Origin: Bradyrhizobium zhengyangense
GTDB taxonomy: Bacteria > Pseudomonadota > Alphaproteobacteria > Rhizobiales > Xanthobacteraceae
Reading direction: 5' to 3'
NCBI RefSeq assembly: GCF_022012435.1
Contig: NZ_JAKLUA010000019.1
Coordinates: 1 to 64,000, forward strand
Length of the DNA: 64,000 nt
Position 1 is the stretch's first letter; the number at the start of each line of letters is the position of its first letter. The notes under the pieces were generated by a model. The model searched no databases and had not been told where the DNA came from. It was given only the letters and a program-made list of their open reading frames with translations. Below are positions 25,589-32,779 of the stretch, piece after piece. The position numbers and the translations under genes are program-made.

Positions 25589-26800
25589 ATGCGGACGATT
25601 CTGGCTATTGCACTGTTGTGCAGTGCGGTTACGAAGGCCGCCCTCGCCGCCGAGCCGTCGCCCGAGCTGATCGCCTATGGCAAGACGCTGGTCGAGGCCG
25701 GCGACTGCGCGGGCTGCCACACCGCCGATCCCGCCAAGCCGTTCGCCGGGGGCAAGCGCATCGACACACCTTTCGGTGCGATCTATGCGCCGAACCTGAC
25801 CCCGGATCGCGACACCGGCATCGGCGCCTGGCAGGACGCCGATTTCACCCGCGCCCTGCGCTATGGCACCGCGCCGGACGGCTCGCTGTATTATCCGGCG
25901 TTTCCCTACCCCTACTTCACGCGCATGACCAAGGACGACACGCTGGCGATCCGTGCCTATCTCGGCACCCTCGCGCCTGTAACCAGCCGCAACAAGCCGC
26001 CGGAGCTGCACTGGCCGCTCAACTATCGCTTCCTGATGCGCGGCTGGAATTTGCTGTTCTTCACGCCCGGCCTGTTCGAACCGGACCAGAGCAAGAGCGC
26101 TGCGTGGAACAGGGGCGGCTATCTCGTCACCGGCCCCGGCCATTGCGGTGCCTGCCACACGCCGAAGAACTATTTTGGCGCAGACAAGACCGCGCAGGCG
26201 CTGGCCGGCAGCCAACTCGGCGGCTGGTACGCGCCGCGGCTCGATGGCGCCACGCGCACGGGGTTGCAGTCGTGGAGCGCGGACGACATTACCGAATATC
26301 TGCAGAGCGGCCGCAACGCCAAAAGTCATGCCGGCGGCCCCATGGCCGAGGTGATCGTCGGCTCGACCTCGAAGATGAGCGATGCAGATGTGCGCGCGAT
26401 CGCGACGTATCTGAAAGACCTGCCGCCGGTGCGGCGCGAGCCGAAGGTGACGCCGCCCGATGAGGCCGAGATGAAAGCCGGCCAGGCCGTCTACGCCAAA
26501 TTCTGCATCGCCTGCCATGAAGCCGACGGCTCCGGTGCGCCGCGAATCTATCCGCCGTTGCCGGGCAATGCGCTGCTGCAATCGATCAATCCGTCGTCGA
26601 CCTTGCGCGTCATCCTCGACGGCGCGCACACCGTGACGACGCCGCGCGCGCCGAACACCGGCGAGATGCCGGGCTATGCCAAGCAATTGTCGGACGAGGA
26701 GATCGCGGCGGTGACGAACTACATCCGCAATTCCTGGGGCAATGCCGGCCCACTGGTGACGCCGGCGCAGGTAGCAAAGGCGCGCGGGCAAGAGCCGTAG
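25589..26800 (+). CDS. Tri-haem cytochrome c (alcohol-DH subunit type)
   Basis: A 403-residue periplasmic protein with a signal peptide (MRTILAIALLCSAVTKAALA) and three c-type haem sites: CAGCH at 40-44, CGACH near 185 and CIACH near 308. Three haem domains in about 400 residues match the cytochrome subunit of membrane-bound alcohol, gluconate or sorbose dehydrogenases, which passes electrons to ubiquinone. No dehydrogenase gene is adjacent, so its partner lies elsewhere. AGGAGAAGG precedes the ATG at 25589. The stop abuts the stop of the convergent channel gene. Confidence 0.9.
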   Translation: MRTILAIALLCSAVTKAALAAEPSPELIAYGKTLVEAGDCAGCHTADPAKPFAGGKRIDTPFGAIYAPNLTPDRDTGIGAWQDADFTRALRYGTAPDGSLYYPAFPYPYFTRMTKDDTLAIRAYLGTLAPVTSRNKPPELHWPLNYRFLMRGWNLLFFTPGLFEPDQSKSAAWNRGGYLVTGPGHCGACHTPKNYFGADKTAQALAGSQLGGWYAPRLDGATRTGLQSWSADDITEYLQSGRNAKSHAGGPMAEVIVGSTSKMSDADVRAIATYLKDLPPVRREPKVTPPDEAEMKAGQAVYAKFCIACHEADGSGAPRIYPPLPGNALLQSINPSSTLRVILDGAHTVTTPRAPNTGEMPGYAKQLSDEEIAAVTNYIRNSWGNAGPLVTPAQVAKARGQEP

Positions 26801-27445
26801 CTACTTCTCCTCGTCTCCCGTGAACACGAATTTCGGCATCTCCCACTTGTAGCGCACGGCGAGGAGACGAAAACTGATGCCGAGGGCGAAGGTCAGGATG
26901 GTCCAGAGCTCCGCGTTGGGCTTGAGCCCGAACGCGGTGGCATAGAACAAGCCAGTCACCACCGAGACGCTGGCGTAGAGCTCGGAGCGAAACAGCAGCG
27001 GCACGTCGTTGCAGAGCACGTCGCGGAGCACGCCGCCGGCACAGCCCGTCACCATGCCGGAGACGATCACGATCGGCAGCGATGCATCCATCTGCCAGGC
27101 GATGTCGCAGCCGGTCATGGTGAAGACGACGAGGCCGATGGCATCGAGCACGATGAAGGCAAGCTTCAGCCGGTGCACGAGACGCGCGAACAAGATTGTG
27201 AGGAAGGCCGCGCCGCCGGCGAGCGCGAGATAGATCGGGTTCTGCACCCAGGCCAGCGGATAGTGCCCGAGAAAGAGATCGCGCAGCGTGCCGCCGCCGA
27301 GCGCGGTGATGCAGCCGAGGAAGCAGACCCCTAGCCAATCCATGCTGCGACGGCCGGCGGCGAGTGCGGCCGTCATGCCTTGCGCGGCAACCGCAACCAG
27401 AGAGAGGAAATGCAGCACGCTATCGCTCGGTGGCAGGCTCCACAT
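26801..27445 (-). CDS. TRIC/UPF0126-family cation channel
   Basis: A 214-residue inner-membrane protein with about seven TM segments. It has two related halves: GGGTLRDLFLGHYPLAWVQN in the first and AGGVLRDVLCNDVPLLFRSE in the second, the duplicated GG-x-LRD motif of the bacterial YadS/TRIC family. Prokaryotic TRIC proteins are homotrimeric, K+-permeable channels. The length is standard. It is transcribed convergently with the cytochrome gene, the two stop codons touching (TAG|CTA). Confidence 0.9.
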   Translation of the reverse strand: MWSLPPSDSVLHFLSLVAVAAQGMTAALAAGRRSMDWLGVCFLGCITALGGGTLRDLFLGHYPLAWVQNPIYLALAGGAAFLTILFARLVHRLKLAFIVLDAIGLVVFTMTGCDIAWQMDASLPIVIVSGMVTGCAGGVLRDVLCNDVPLLFRSELYASVSVVTGLFYATAFGLKPNAELWTILTFALGISFRLLAVRYKWEMPKFVFTGDEEK

Positions 27446-27555
27446 CGCTTTGTTCCCTCATCCCCGGCCGCGGAACTTACGTCTTTGGTTCCCCGCGGAA
27501 CAGGTTCCCGATTCCCGGCGCGGGGGCAACATGCGACGAAAGTATCGGAGAACGC

Positions 27556-27581
27556 GGAACAGAATCTTGGATTTCCGGGTT
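27556..27581 (+). promoter_or_regulatory. Possible EcfG-type promoter
   Basis: GGAAC at 27556-27560, a 17-nt spacer and GGTT at 27578-27581. This resembles the general-stress sigma factor EcfG promoter of Bradyrhizobium (GGAAC, 16-17 nt, CGTT) with one mismatch. It lies 32 nt before the start codon at 27614. Found by eye only. Confidence 0.35.
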
Positions 27582-27613
27582 GTCACGCCGCAATAAACGA
27601 GGAGACCCAATCG

Positions 27614-28039
27614 ATGGCTGACGACCGTTTTCCCAACGATCCGTACCGCCCGAACCTCGCCGACGATGAGTATCTTCGGGCGACGCGCCGGGATGCCGAC
27701 CTCCAGGCTGATCCAGAGCTCGGCGAAGGCCCCGCCTCCAGCGGCAAGATCGCGCTGTTCGCGGTGGCTATCGCCCTGGTGCTGGGCGCCGTGTTCTATG
27801 GCTTGAACAACACCAGTACCGGCAACCAGGCGAGCAATACGCCTGCGACACAGACCGCGCAGCAGACGGCCCCGGCTAACCCCGCCGCACCTCCCGGCAT
27901 GCGTGACGTGACGCCGCGCAACAACACTGCGCCGGGCGTGACCACGGGTGCCGCGCCGGCCAAGCCGGCCGCTCCGGCGGATACGCCTGCGGCCAAGCCG
28001 GCGCCGGACACGAAGACGCCGTCTGACGGCGCCAAGTAA
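27614..28039 (+). CDS. Single-TM Ala/Pro-rich hypothetical protein
   Basis: A 141-residue protein. A charged N-terminal 47 residues (YRPNLADDEYLRATRRDADL) precedes a single TM segment (IALFAVAIALVLGAVFYGL) and an extended Pro/Ala/Thr-rich tail with several Lys-Pro pairs. The inside-out arrangement suggests an inner-membrane anchor with a disordered periplasmic tail. The ATG at 27614 follows GGAG at suitable spacing; the open frame upstream is not supported. A strong hairpin terminator follows. Function unknown. Confidence 0.75.
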   Translation: MADDRFPNDPYRPNLADDEYLRATRRDADLQADPELGEGPASSGKIALFAVAIALVLGAVFYGLNNTSTGNQASNTPATQTAQQTAPANPAAPPGMRDVTPRNNTAPGVTTGAAPAKPAAPADTPAAKPAPDTKTPSDGAK

Positions 28040-28056
28040 CGATTTGCAACGACGTG

Positions 28057-28092
28057 CAACAGCGGCGGGATCGAAAACTCCCGCCGCTGTTG
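28057..28092 (+). terminator. Strong hairpin after the 27614 gene
   Basis: A 14-bp perfect stem, CAACAGCGGCGGGA (28057-28070) with TCCCGCCGCTGTTG (28079-28092), an 8-nt loop and then TCTT. It lies between convergent genes and may serve both. Confidence 0.8.
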
Positions 28093-28102
28093 TCTTATGG
28101 CG

Positions 28103-28912
28103 CTAGCTGAACATCTTGTTGAGCTCGCCGCCGGAATAACCGCTCGCGAGTTCGCCAAACGTACCCTTCTCCGCCATCTCCTTCGCCGCGCGCATGAAGC
28201 CGCCCCAGGCGGCGCGGGCGAGCGAGCCGCCGACGCTGATGCGGCGCACGCCGAGATCTTCGGCTTCCTTCAACGACAGGCCGGAGCCGCCGATCAGCAA
28301 ATTGAACGGCTTGGGTGCAACGGCCTTCACCACCGCGGCGATGTCCTCACGCGTCTTCAGGCCCGGCGCGTAGAGGCAATCGGCACCGGCATCCGCGTAA
28401 GCGGTGAGCCGGTCGATGACGAGCTTGAGATCGGTGATGCCCCACAGATAAGCCTCGCAGCGACCGACCAGCAGCGTGTTGCTGTCGCCGATCGCCTTGC
28501 GCGAGGACTTGATGCGCTCGACCGCAAGCGCGCGATCGTAGAGCGGCTTGTCCTTGTCGCCGGTGGAATCCTCGATCGACAGGCCCGCGACGCCGGTGCG
28601 CACGCCGCGCTCGACATTATCCGCGACCCTGTCCGGCTCGACCGCAAATCCGCCCTCGAAATCCGCGTTCACGGGAATATCGACGGACGAGCTCAATGCT
28701 GCCAGATGCTGACAGACATCCTCGACCGTGACGCGGTTGTCGGCCTTGCCGATGGTCCAGGCAAAGCCCGCGCTCGACGAGGCGATCGCCTTGAAACCGA
28801 GATGCTGCAACGCCTTGGCGCCGCCGACATCGACCGGATTGGGCAGGATGAAGCATCCGCTCTCGTGCAGCTTCCTGAACGTCGCGCGCTTGTCAGCGGT
28901 TGTCACGTGCAT
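28103..28912 (-). CDS. Isocitrate lyase/PEP mutase family enzyme
   Basis: A 269-residue protein of the isocitrate lyase/phosphoenolpyruvate mutase superfamily (TIM barrel). Visible signatures are the GCFILPNPVDVGGAKAL N-terminus, PVNADFEGGF (Mg-binding acidic residues), LSIEDSTGDKDKPLY and LLVGRCEAYLWG. The usual KKCG loop of isocitrate lyase is replaced by DSTGDKDK, so it is a PEP-mutase-like C-C or P-C lyase acting on a 2-substituted succinate or oxaloacetate. The substrate is unknown. The start at 28912 follows GGGAGAG; the ATG at 28948 would be a poorer start. Confidence 0.85.
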   Translation of the reverse strand: MHVTTADKRATFRKLHESGCFILPNPVDVGGAKALQHLGFKAIASSSAGFAWTIGKADNRVTVEDVCQHLAALSSSVDIPVNADFEGGFAVEPDRVADNVERGVRTGVAGLSIEDSTGDKDKPLYDRALAVERIKSSRKAIGDSNTLLVGRCEAYLWGITDLKLVIDRLTAYADAGADCLYAPGLKTREDIAAVVKAVAPKPFNLLIGGSGLSLKEAEDLGVRRISVGGSLARAAWGGFMRAAKEMAEKGTFGELASGYSGGELNKMFS

Positions 28913-28963
28913 GTTTCTCTCCCTTGTTGGCCGCGCAGAGATAGGCACGCTTATTGAAACGCG

Positions 28964-29314
28964 CTAGTGCGCATCGTGCACGGCGCGGCTGTCCTTCGGC
29001 GCCTGCGCGCGATCGGTCATGCCGTAGTCCCTGATTACGCTGGCGATACGCAGGTGATAGTCCGCAAAGATCTTTGCCCTGCCCTTGGCTTGCGTGCGGC
29101 GGTGCTCCATCGTGTTGCGCCAGGCTTGCACCGCGGCCTCGTCCCGCCAGAATGACAGCGACAGCACCTTGCCCTTCTCGGTGAGGCTCTCGAACCGCTC
29201 GACCGAAATGAAACCGTCGATGGTTTGCAAGATCGGCTTCAGATCGGCCGCGAGGTCGAAATAGTCCTGGCGATGGTCCGGCTTGGGCCAGACCTCGAAG
29301 ATCACAGCGATCAT
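28964..29314 (-). CDS. Antibiotic-biosynthesis-monooxygenase-like protein
   Basis: A 116-residue ferredoxin-like-fold protein with the N-terminal IAVIFEVWPKPDHRQDYFDL, SFWRDEAAVQAWRNTMEHRR and a following helix, matching the dimeric ABM domain (PF03992). Members range from quinol monooxygenases to haem-degrading enzymes. GGAG lies 6 nt upstream of the ATG at 29314, favouring it over 29320. It lies 52 nt downstream of nothing transcribed with it except the NIPSNAP gene upstream on the same strand. Confidence 0.8.
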   Translation of the reverse strand: MIAVIFEVWPKPDHRQDYFDLAADLKPILQTIDGFISVERFESLTEKGKVLSLSFWRDEAAVQAWRNTMEHRRTQAKGRAKIFADYHLRIASVIRDYGMTDRAQAPKDSRAVHDAH

Positions 29315-29338
29315 GGGCATCTCCTTCGCGTTGATGGC

Positions 29339-29647
29339 CTAGACTACCACCTTGCGCAGGAAGGTGCGCTCTTCCGCAAGGATGAATTTATTGTCCTCGG
29401 CGAAATGGAAATTCGCCATGCCTTCGGCGTCCTGCCGCAGCCGCGCGCGATAGGCCTCGTAGGCGGCAAGACTCTCGAAGGTGATCAGCGCGAAGGCGAT
29501 GTTGTTGGTGCCCTCATGCGGCATGAAATAGCCGATCAGGTCGCCGCCGCATTTCGGAATGATGCTGAGCCAGCGCTTCGAATACTCCTCGAACTGCGCG
29601 CGTTTGAACGGATCGAGCTGGTAGCGGATGAAGACGGTGACGGACAT
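29339..29647 (-). CDS. NIPSNAP-family protein
   Basis: A 102-residue protein with MSVTVFIRYQLDPFKRAQFE, GYFMPHEGTNNIAFALITF and YEAYRARLRQDAEGMANF, characteristic of NIPSNAP proteins (ferredoxin-like dimeric fold). It precedes the ABM-like gene with a 24-nt gap, so the pair is probably cotranscribed; both have the same fold class. The open frame extending to 29779 runs through a repeat and is not coding. Function of the family is poorly defined. Confidence 0.82.
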   Translation of the reverse strand: MSVTVFIRYQLDPFKRAQFEEYSKRWLSIIPKCGGDLIGYFMPHEGTNNIAFALITFESLAAYEAYRARLRQDAEGMANFHFAEDNKFILAEERTFLRKVVV

Positions 29648-29720
29648 GTTGGGCTCTCCTGACGTTTTCTCGGCCATCGCGAAAAGCGCGAGCAACACCG
29701 TCGCCGCTGAAGCATCCTGG

Positions 29721-29742
29721 ATTGCTTCGCTGCGCTCGCAAT
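29721..29742. repeat. REP-like element (ATTGC/GCAAT)
   Basis: Short imperfect palindrome ATTGCTTCGC...GCTCGCAAT in the spacer before the divergent ArsR and NIPSNAP genes. The flanking sequence (CCTGGATTGCTTCGC and CAATGACG) is typical of dispersed alphaproteobacterial repeats. Confidence 0.5.
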
Positions 29743-29780
29743 GACGATGTGGTGAGAGAGTACTGGCTTGCCCGACCACA

Positions 29781-29804
29781 ATGCTTCGGCTACCATCGAA
29801 GCAT
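29781..29804. promoter_or_regulatory. Likely ArsR autoregulatory operator
   Basis: A perfect 8-bp inverted repeat: ATGCTTCG (29781-29788), the 8-nt spacer GCTACCAT and CGAAGCAT (29797-29804). The right arm covers the start codon region of the ArsR-family gene at 29803. Winged-helix ArsR dimers typically bind such palindromes at their own promoter, so repression by blocking both promoter and translation start is likely. Confidence 0.65.
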
Positions 29805-30501
29805 GAAATCAGGACCCGACATCGCCATGGTCGCCTCGCTGGTCGGCGACCCCGCCCGCGCCAACATGCTCACGGCGCTGATGAACGGACGCGCGCTCAC
29901 GGCGAGCGAGCTGGCGCAAGAGGCCGGCATCACGCCGCAGACCGCGAGCTCGCATCTGGCAAAACTCGAGGCCGGCGGGCTGGTCGAGCCGGAGAAGCAG
30001 GGCCGCCACCGCTACTATCGCCTCACCGACGACGACGTCGCCGGCGTGCTCGAAGGCCTCGCCGGCCTTGCGGCACGCACCGGCCATATGCGTGTGCGCA
30101 CCGGGCCGAAGGATCCGGCGCTGCGCCGGGCGCGGATCTGTTACGACCACCTCGCCGGCGACCTCGGCGTGCAGATGCTGGACTCACTTCGGTCGCGAAA
30201 CCTGGTGAAGCAGAAGAAGCAGGATATCGAGCTGACGGCCGAGGGCGAGCGCTTCCTCGCCAAGAATTTGCAGATCTCGCCCGACATGCTCAGCCATCCG
30301 CGCCGCCCGGTCTGCAAGGCCTGCCTCGACTGGAGCGAGCGGCGCCACCATCTCGCCGGCACACTCGGGGCTGCCATGATGCAGCGCTTCGCGGAACTGA
30401 AATGGGCCGCGCGCGACACAACACCCGGCAGCCGCGTGGTGAATTTCACCCGCACCGGCGAGAAGCAGTTTGCGGCGCTGTTCGGGAACGGCAAGGACTG
30501 A
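29803..30501 (+). CDS. ArsR-family winged-helix regulator
   Basis: A 232-residue protein. The N-terminal 90 residues form an ArsR winged helix: GDPARANMLTALMNGRALT, ELAQEAGITPQTASSHLAKL (recognition helix) and the wing EKQGRHRYYRLTD. The C-terminal 140 residues contain RRPVCKACLDWSERRHHLAGTLG, a possible Cys/His sensor segment found in this ArsR subgroup. This start puts the ATG within the right arm of a palindrome. The upstream divergent NIPSNAP/ABM genes are plausible targets. Confidence 0.85.
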   Translation: MKSGPDIAMVASLVGDPARANMLTALMNGRALTASELAQEAGITPQTASSHLAKLEAGGLVEPEKQGRHRYYRLTDDDVAGVLEGLAGLAARTGHMRVRTGPKDPALRRARICYDHLAGDLGVQMLDSLRSRNLVKQKKQDIELTAEGERFLAKNLQISPDMLSHPRRPVCKACLDWSERRHHLAGTLGAAMMQRFAELKWAARDTTPGSRVVNFTRTGEKQFAALFGNGKD

Positions 30502-30554
30502 TCACGCGAGATGAGTGACGGCACACAATCGCGTGTGAACTGTCACCGTCGTCA

Positions 30555-30575
30555 TGGCCGGGCTTGACCCGGCCA
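30555..30575. repeat. REP-like palindrome TGGCCGGG
   Basis: TGGCCGGG, 5-nt loop CTTGA, CCCGGCCA. A short GC-rich inverted repeat of the type scattered between Bradyrhizobium genes. It lies between the ArsR gene and the hydrolase gene and could end the former transcript. Confidence 0.6.
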
Positions 30576-30624
30576 TCAACGCGCTTATGCGAACGATCAT
30601 CCCGTCGCCGTCAGAGACGTCCCT

Positions 30625-31635
30625 ATGATCCGCATCCTCCCGGCCGCGCTCGCCGCAGCCCTCCTCATTTCCCCACTCACGACCGCACGCGCCGCCGACA
30701 CGCCCCAACGCGAGCCTTACGGCATTGCGCTCGAAGGCTTTGCCTATCCCTATCCCGTGCATCTGCTGCCTGTCGTCAATGACGGCGAGCAGCTCAGCAT
30801 GGCCTATATGGACGTCGCCCCGGTTCAGTCGAACGGCCGCACTGTCGTGCTGCTGCATGGGCGCAATTTCCCGTCGAGCTACTGGGCGCCTGTCATCAAG
30901 ATGCTCAACGAGGCTGGCTATCGTGTGGTGGTGCCGGACCAGATCGGTTTCGGCAAATCCTCCAAGCCGGTGGGCGAGCTGCATTTCGACACGCTGGCGC
31001 GCAACACCATCGCGCTGCTCGACCACCTCAAAATCGACAAGGCCGACATCGTCGCGCATTCGCTCGGTGGCATGCTGGGCGTGCGCATCGCCCGCGCCTA
31101 TCCTGATCGCATCGCCCATCTGGTGCTGACCGCACCGATCGGCCTCGAAGACTACCGTCTCTACGTGCCGCCGACGCCGACCGAGAAGATGATCGAGACC
31201 GAGGACAAGCTCACCGCCGACGGCTACCGAAAACAGCTCCAGACCAATTACGCGATCAAGTTGCCGCCTGAGGCGATCACGCCCTTCATCGACGCCCGCT
31301 TCAACATCAAAGGCAGCCCCGACTATCCGCGCTGGCTGCGCGCCTTCGTCTCATCCGGCCAGATGATCTATCGCGAGCCGGTCGCACACGAGATTCCTGA
31401 GATCACCGAGCCGACGCTGTTCATCATGGGCGCCGACGACCACAACGCGCCGGGCCGGCCGAATGCGCCGGAGGCGTTGCGCGCAAAGATGGGGCAGAAC
31501 GCCGAGCTTGCAAAAGCGTTTGCTGCGAAGATGCCGAATGCGCGCGCCGAGGTGATCCCAGACACGGGACATCTCGTCTTCCTGGAGGCGCCCGAAAAGT
31601 ACAAGGAGCTGGTGCTTGGCTTTCTCGGCCGCTAG
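30625..31635 (+). CDS. Secreted alpha/beta hydrolase
   Basis: A 336-residue alpha/beta hydrolase with a signal peptide (MIRILPAALAAALLISPLTTARA). The oxyanion-hole motif LLHGRNF (77-83), the nucleophile S146 in AHSLGG, an acid in MGADDHNAP and H316 in PDTGHLVFLEAP make the catalytic triad. The length is a little over that of the classical fold because of an N-terminal extension. It is likely a periplasmic esterase or haloalkane-dehalogenase-like enzyme; the substrate is unknown. Confidence 0.9.
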   Translation: MIRILPAALAAALLISPLTTARAADTPQREPYGIALEGFAYPYPVHLLPVVNDGEQLSMAYMDVAPVQSNGRTVVLLHGRNFPSSYWAPVIKMLNEAGYRVVVPDQIGFGKSSKPVGELHFDTLARNTIALLDHLKIDKADIVAHSLGGMLGVRIARAYPDRIAHLVLTAPIGLEDYRLYVPPTPTEKMIETEDKLTADGYRKQLQTNYAIKLPPEAITPFIDARFNIKGSPDYPRWLRAFVSSGQMIYREPVAHEIPEITEPTLFIMGADDHNAPGRPNAPEALRAKMGQNAELAKAFAAKMPNARAEVIPDTGHLVFLEAPEKYKELVLGFLGR

Positions 31636-31838
31636 CGCCCATGTCATGTCGCGTAAGGCCGTACGGGAAAATGTTCATGCCGCATTCAGGTCATGATTGG
31701 CAGGTTTGGATCGCGACGCGTCGGCACGTGTCCAAATTTAATGTGTCGAATCGTGTCTTTTGATTCATTGTGCGCCGCAAGCGCCAATCCCTAGAGCCTG
31801 CCTCAAGAATTTCCTCCGAGAACGAGAAGGACGATCAA

Positions 31839-32084
31839 ATGAAATATCTGTTTGCCGCCGTGATGCTCGCCAGCGCGGTCGTTGGTTTCAGCGAAGCGGC
31901 GAGCGCCGCGGGTGGTTGCGGCCCGGGCTGGTACCGCGGCCCCTATGGGGGCTGCCGTCCGATGCGCGGTCCCGTTGTCGTGGCTCCCGGCCCGGTCGTG
32001 GTCGCCCCGCCCGTCGTCGTCGTGCGTCCGCGCGTGTGCCCCTATGGCTTCCGCTGGTACGCCGGGCGCTGCCGTCCGTTCTGA
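31839..32084 (+). CDS. Small secreted GCG/Val-Pro-rich protein
   Basis: An 81-residue protein with a signal peptide (MKYLFAAVMLASAVVGFSEAASA), the motif GGCGPGWYRGPYGGCRP, a Val/Pro-rich linker and a final CPYGFRWYAGRCRPF. Two Cys pairs suggest two disulphides. The GCGPGW start matches a class of short secreted rhizobial proteins with Cys-Gly motifs. It converges on the His/Trp-rich gene across a shared bidirectional terminator. Function unknown. Confidence 0.75.
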   Translation: MKYLFAAVMLASAVVGFSEAASAAGGCGPGWYRGPYGGCRPMRGPVVVAPGPVVVAPPVVVVRPRVCPYGFRWYAGRCRPF

Positions 32085-32156
32085 TCGCTCGCATTTGCGA
32101 ATTGGCCGCGCGGCATTGGCTCGCGCGGTCATTTTCTTGAGACGCACAGACAAATC

Positions 32157-32187
32157 AAAAGGGGATCGCAATCGCGATCCCCTTTTT
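32157..32187. terminator. Bidirectional intrinsic terminator
   Basis: A perfect 9-bp stem GGGGATCGC (32161-32169)/GCGATCCCC (32174-32182) flanked by AAAA and TTTTT, so it works on both strands. It serves the convergent genes at 31839 and 32205. Confidence 0.9.
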
Positions 32188-32204
32188 CAGTCCAGGCGCG
32201 GACG

Positions 32205-32519
32205 TTACCAGTGACGCCAGTGGCGGCGATGCCAGCGACGGCGCCAACCCCAATGACGGTGACGCCAACCCCAGTGCCGGTGGTGCCAGCCCCAGTGACG
32301 GTGATGCCAGTGGCCGTGACCCCAGCGCACCTGCTCGGGCTTGAGCTGGGCAGATTCCTCGCTGGTGGTGACGGCGGGATGAGCGTCCGGATTGGCTGAT
32401 GGCATGCTGCCATTTCCCAGCACCTGCGGCGCCAGCGGCGCGGCCTGCGCGGCGGCGGCGAACGCGGCAGCTCCTGCCGCGACACCGAATGCAAGTTTCA
32501 AAAAGTTCCGGCGCTCCAT
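32205..32519 (-). CDS. Tat-type secreted His/Trp-repeat protein
   Basis: A 104-residue protein beginning MERRNFLKLAFGVAAGAAAF. RRNFLK is a twin-arginine signal, so the protein is probably exported folded. The C-terminal 40 residues are almost only Trp, His, Arg and Gly in an HWxxRHWGW-like repeat, with about 17 His. Such a tail could bind metal ions or haem, but this is inference from composition. The DNA shows the matching 12-24 nt repeats. Terminated by the shared bidirectional hairpin. Confidence 0.75.
   Translation of the reverse strand: MERRNFLKLAFGVAAGAAAFAAAAQAAPLAPQVLGNGSMPSANPDAHPAVTTSEESAQLKPEQVRWGHGHWHHRHWGWHHRHWGWRHRHWGWRRRWHRRHWRHW
32210..32330 (-). repeat. Tandem coding repeat (His/Trp/Gly codons)
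   Basis: Within the His/Trp-rich gene the DNA repeats units around 'CCAGTGACGGTG' and 'CAACCCCAGTG' with small variations. It is a slippage-prone coding array, and its copy number probably varies between strains. Confidence 0.6.
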
Positions 32520-32600
32520 GACCTAATCCTCTGATTCATCGATCGAGTGATGCAGAGGAAGTGTCGCGGCGACGACATGAACTGCCGCTGAATCGCGCGT

Positions 32601-32675
32601 TCAGATTCGTTGCAAGGCGGCGCGTTTTTCGGCATCGGTGATGATGGCGCGGCCGACGAAGTAGGCAGCGGGCAT
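32601..32675 (-). pseudogene. 24-codon ORF, likely DUF1330 remnant
   Basis: A 24-codon minus-strand ORF (start MPAAYFVGRAIITDAEKRAA) with a very strong Shine-Dalgarno sequence (AGGAGGAAATCCG before the ATG at 32675) and a TGA at 32601. The sequence resembles the N-terminal strand and turn of DUF1330 ABM-like proteins, which are normally about 95 residues. It is probably a truncated remnant, but the good ribosome-binding site leaves open a real microprotein. Confidence 0.5.
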
Positions 32676-32779
32676 CGGATTTCCTCCTGTTGTTCGGCCG
32701 CAGCATAGCTTGATATAGTGCCGGCAACAAAAAGACCGCGCGACGAAACATGAGCGCGCGACATCAGGGAAGGGCCGCC

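Noticed and set aside
26795..26806. TAG|CTA junction of two stop codons
   Set aside because: A simple coincidence of two convergent genes that touch. No hairpin or U-tract is seen around it.
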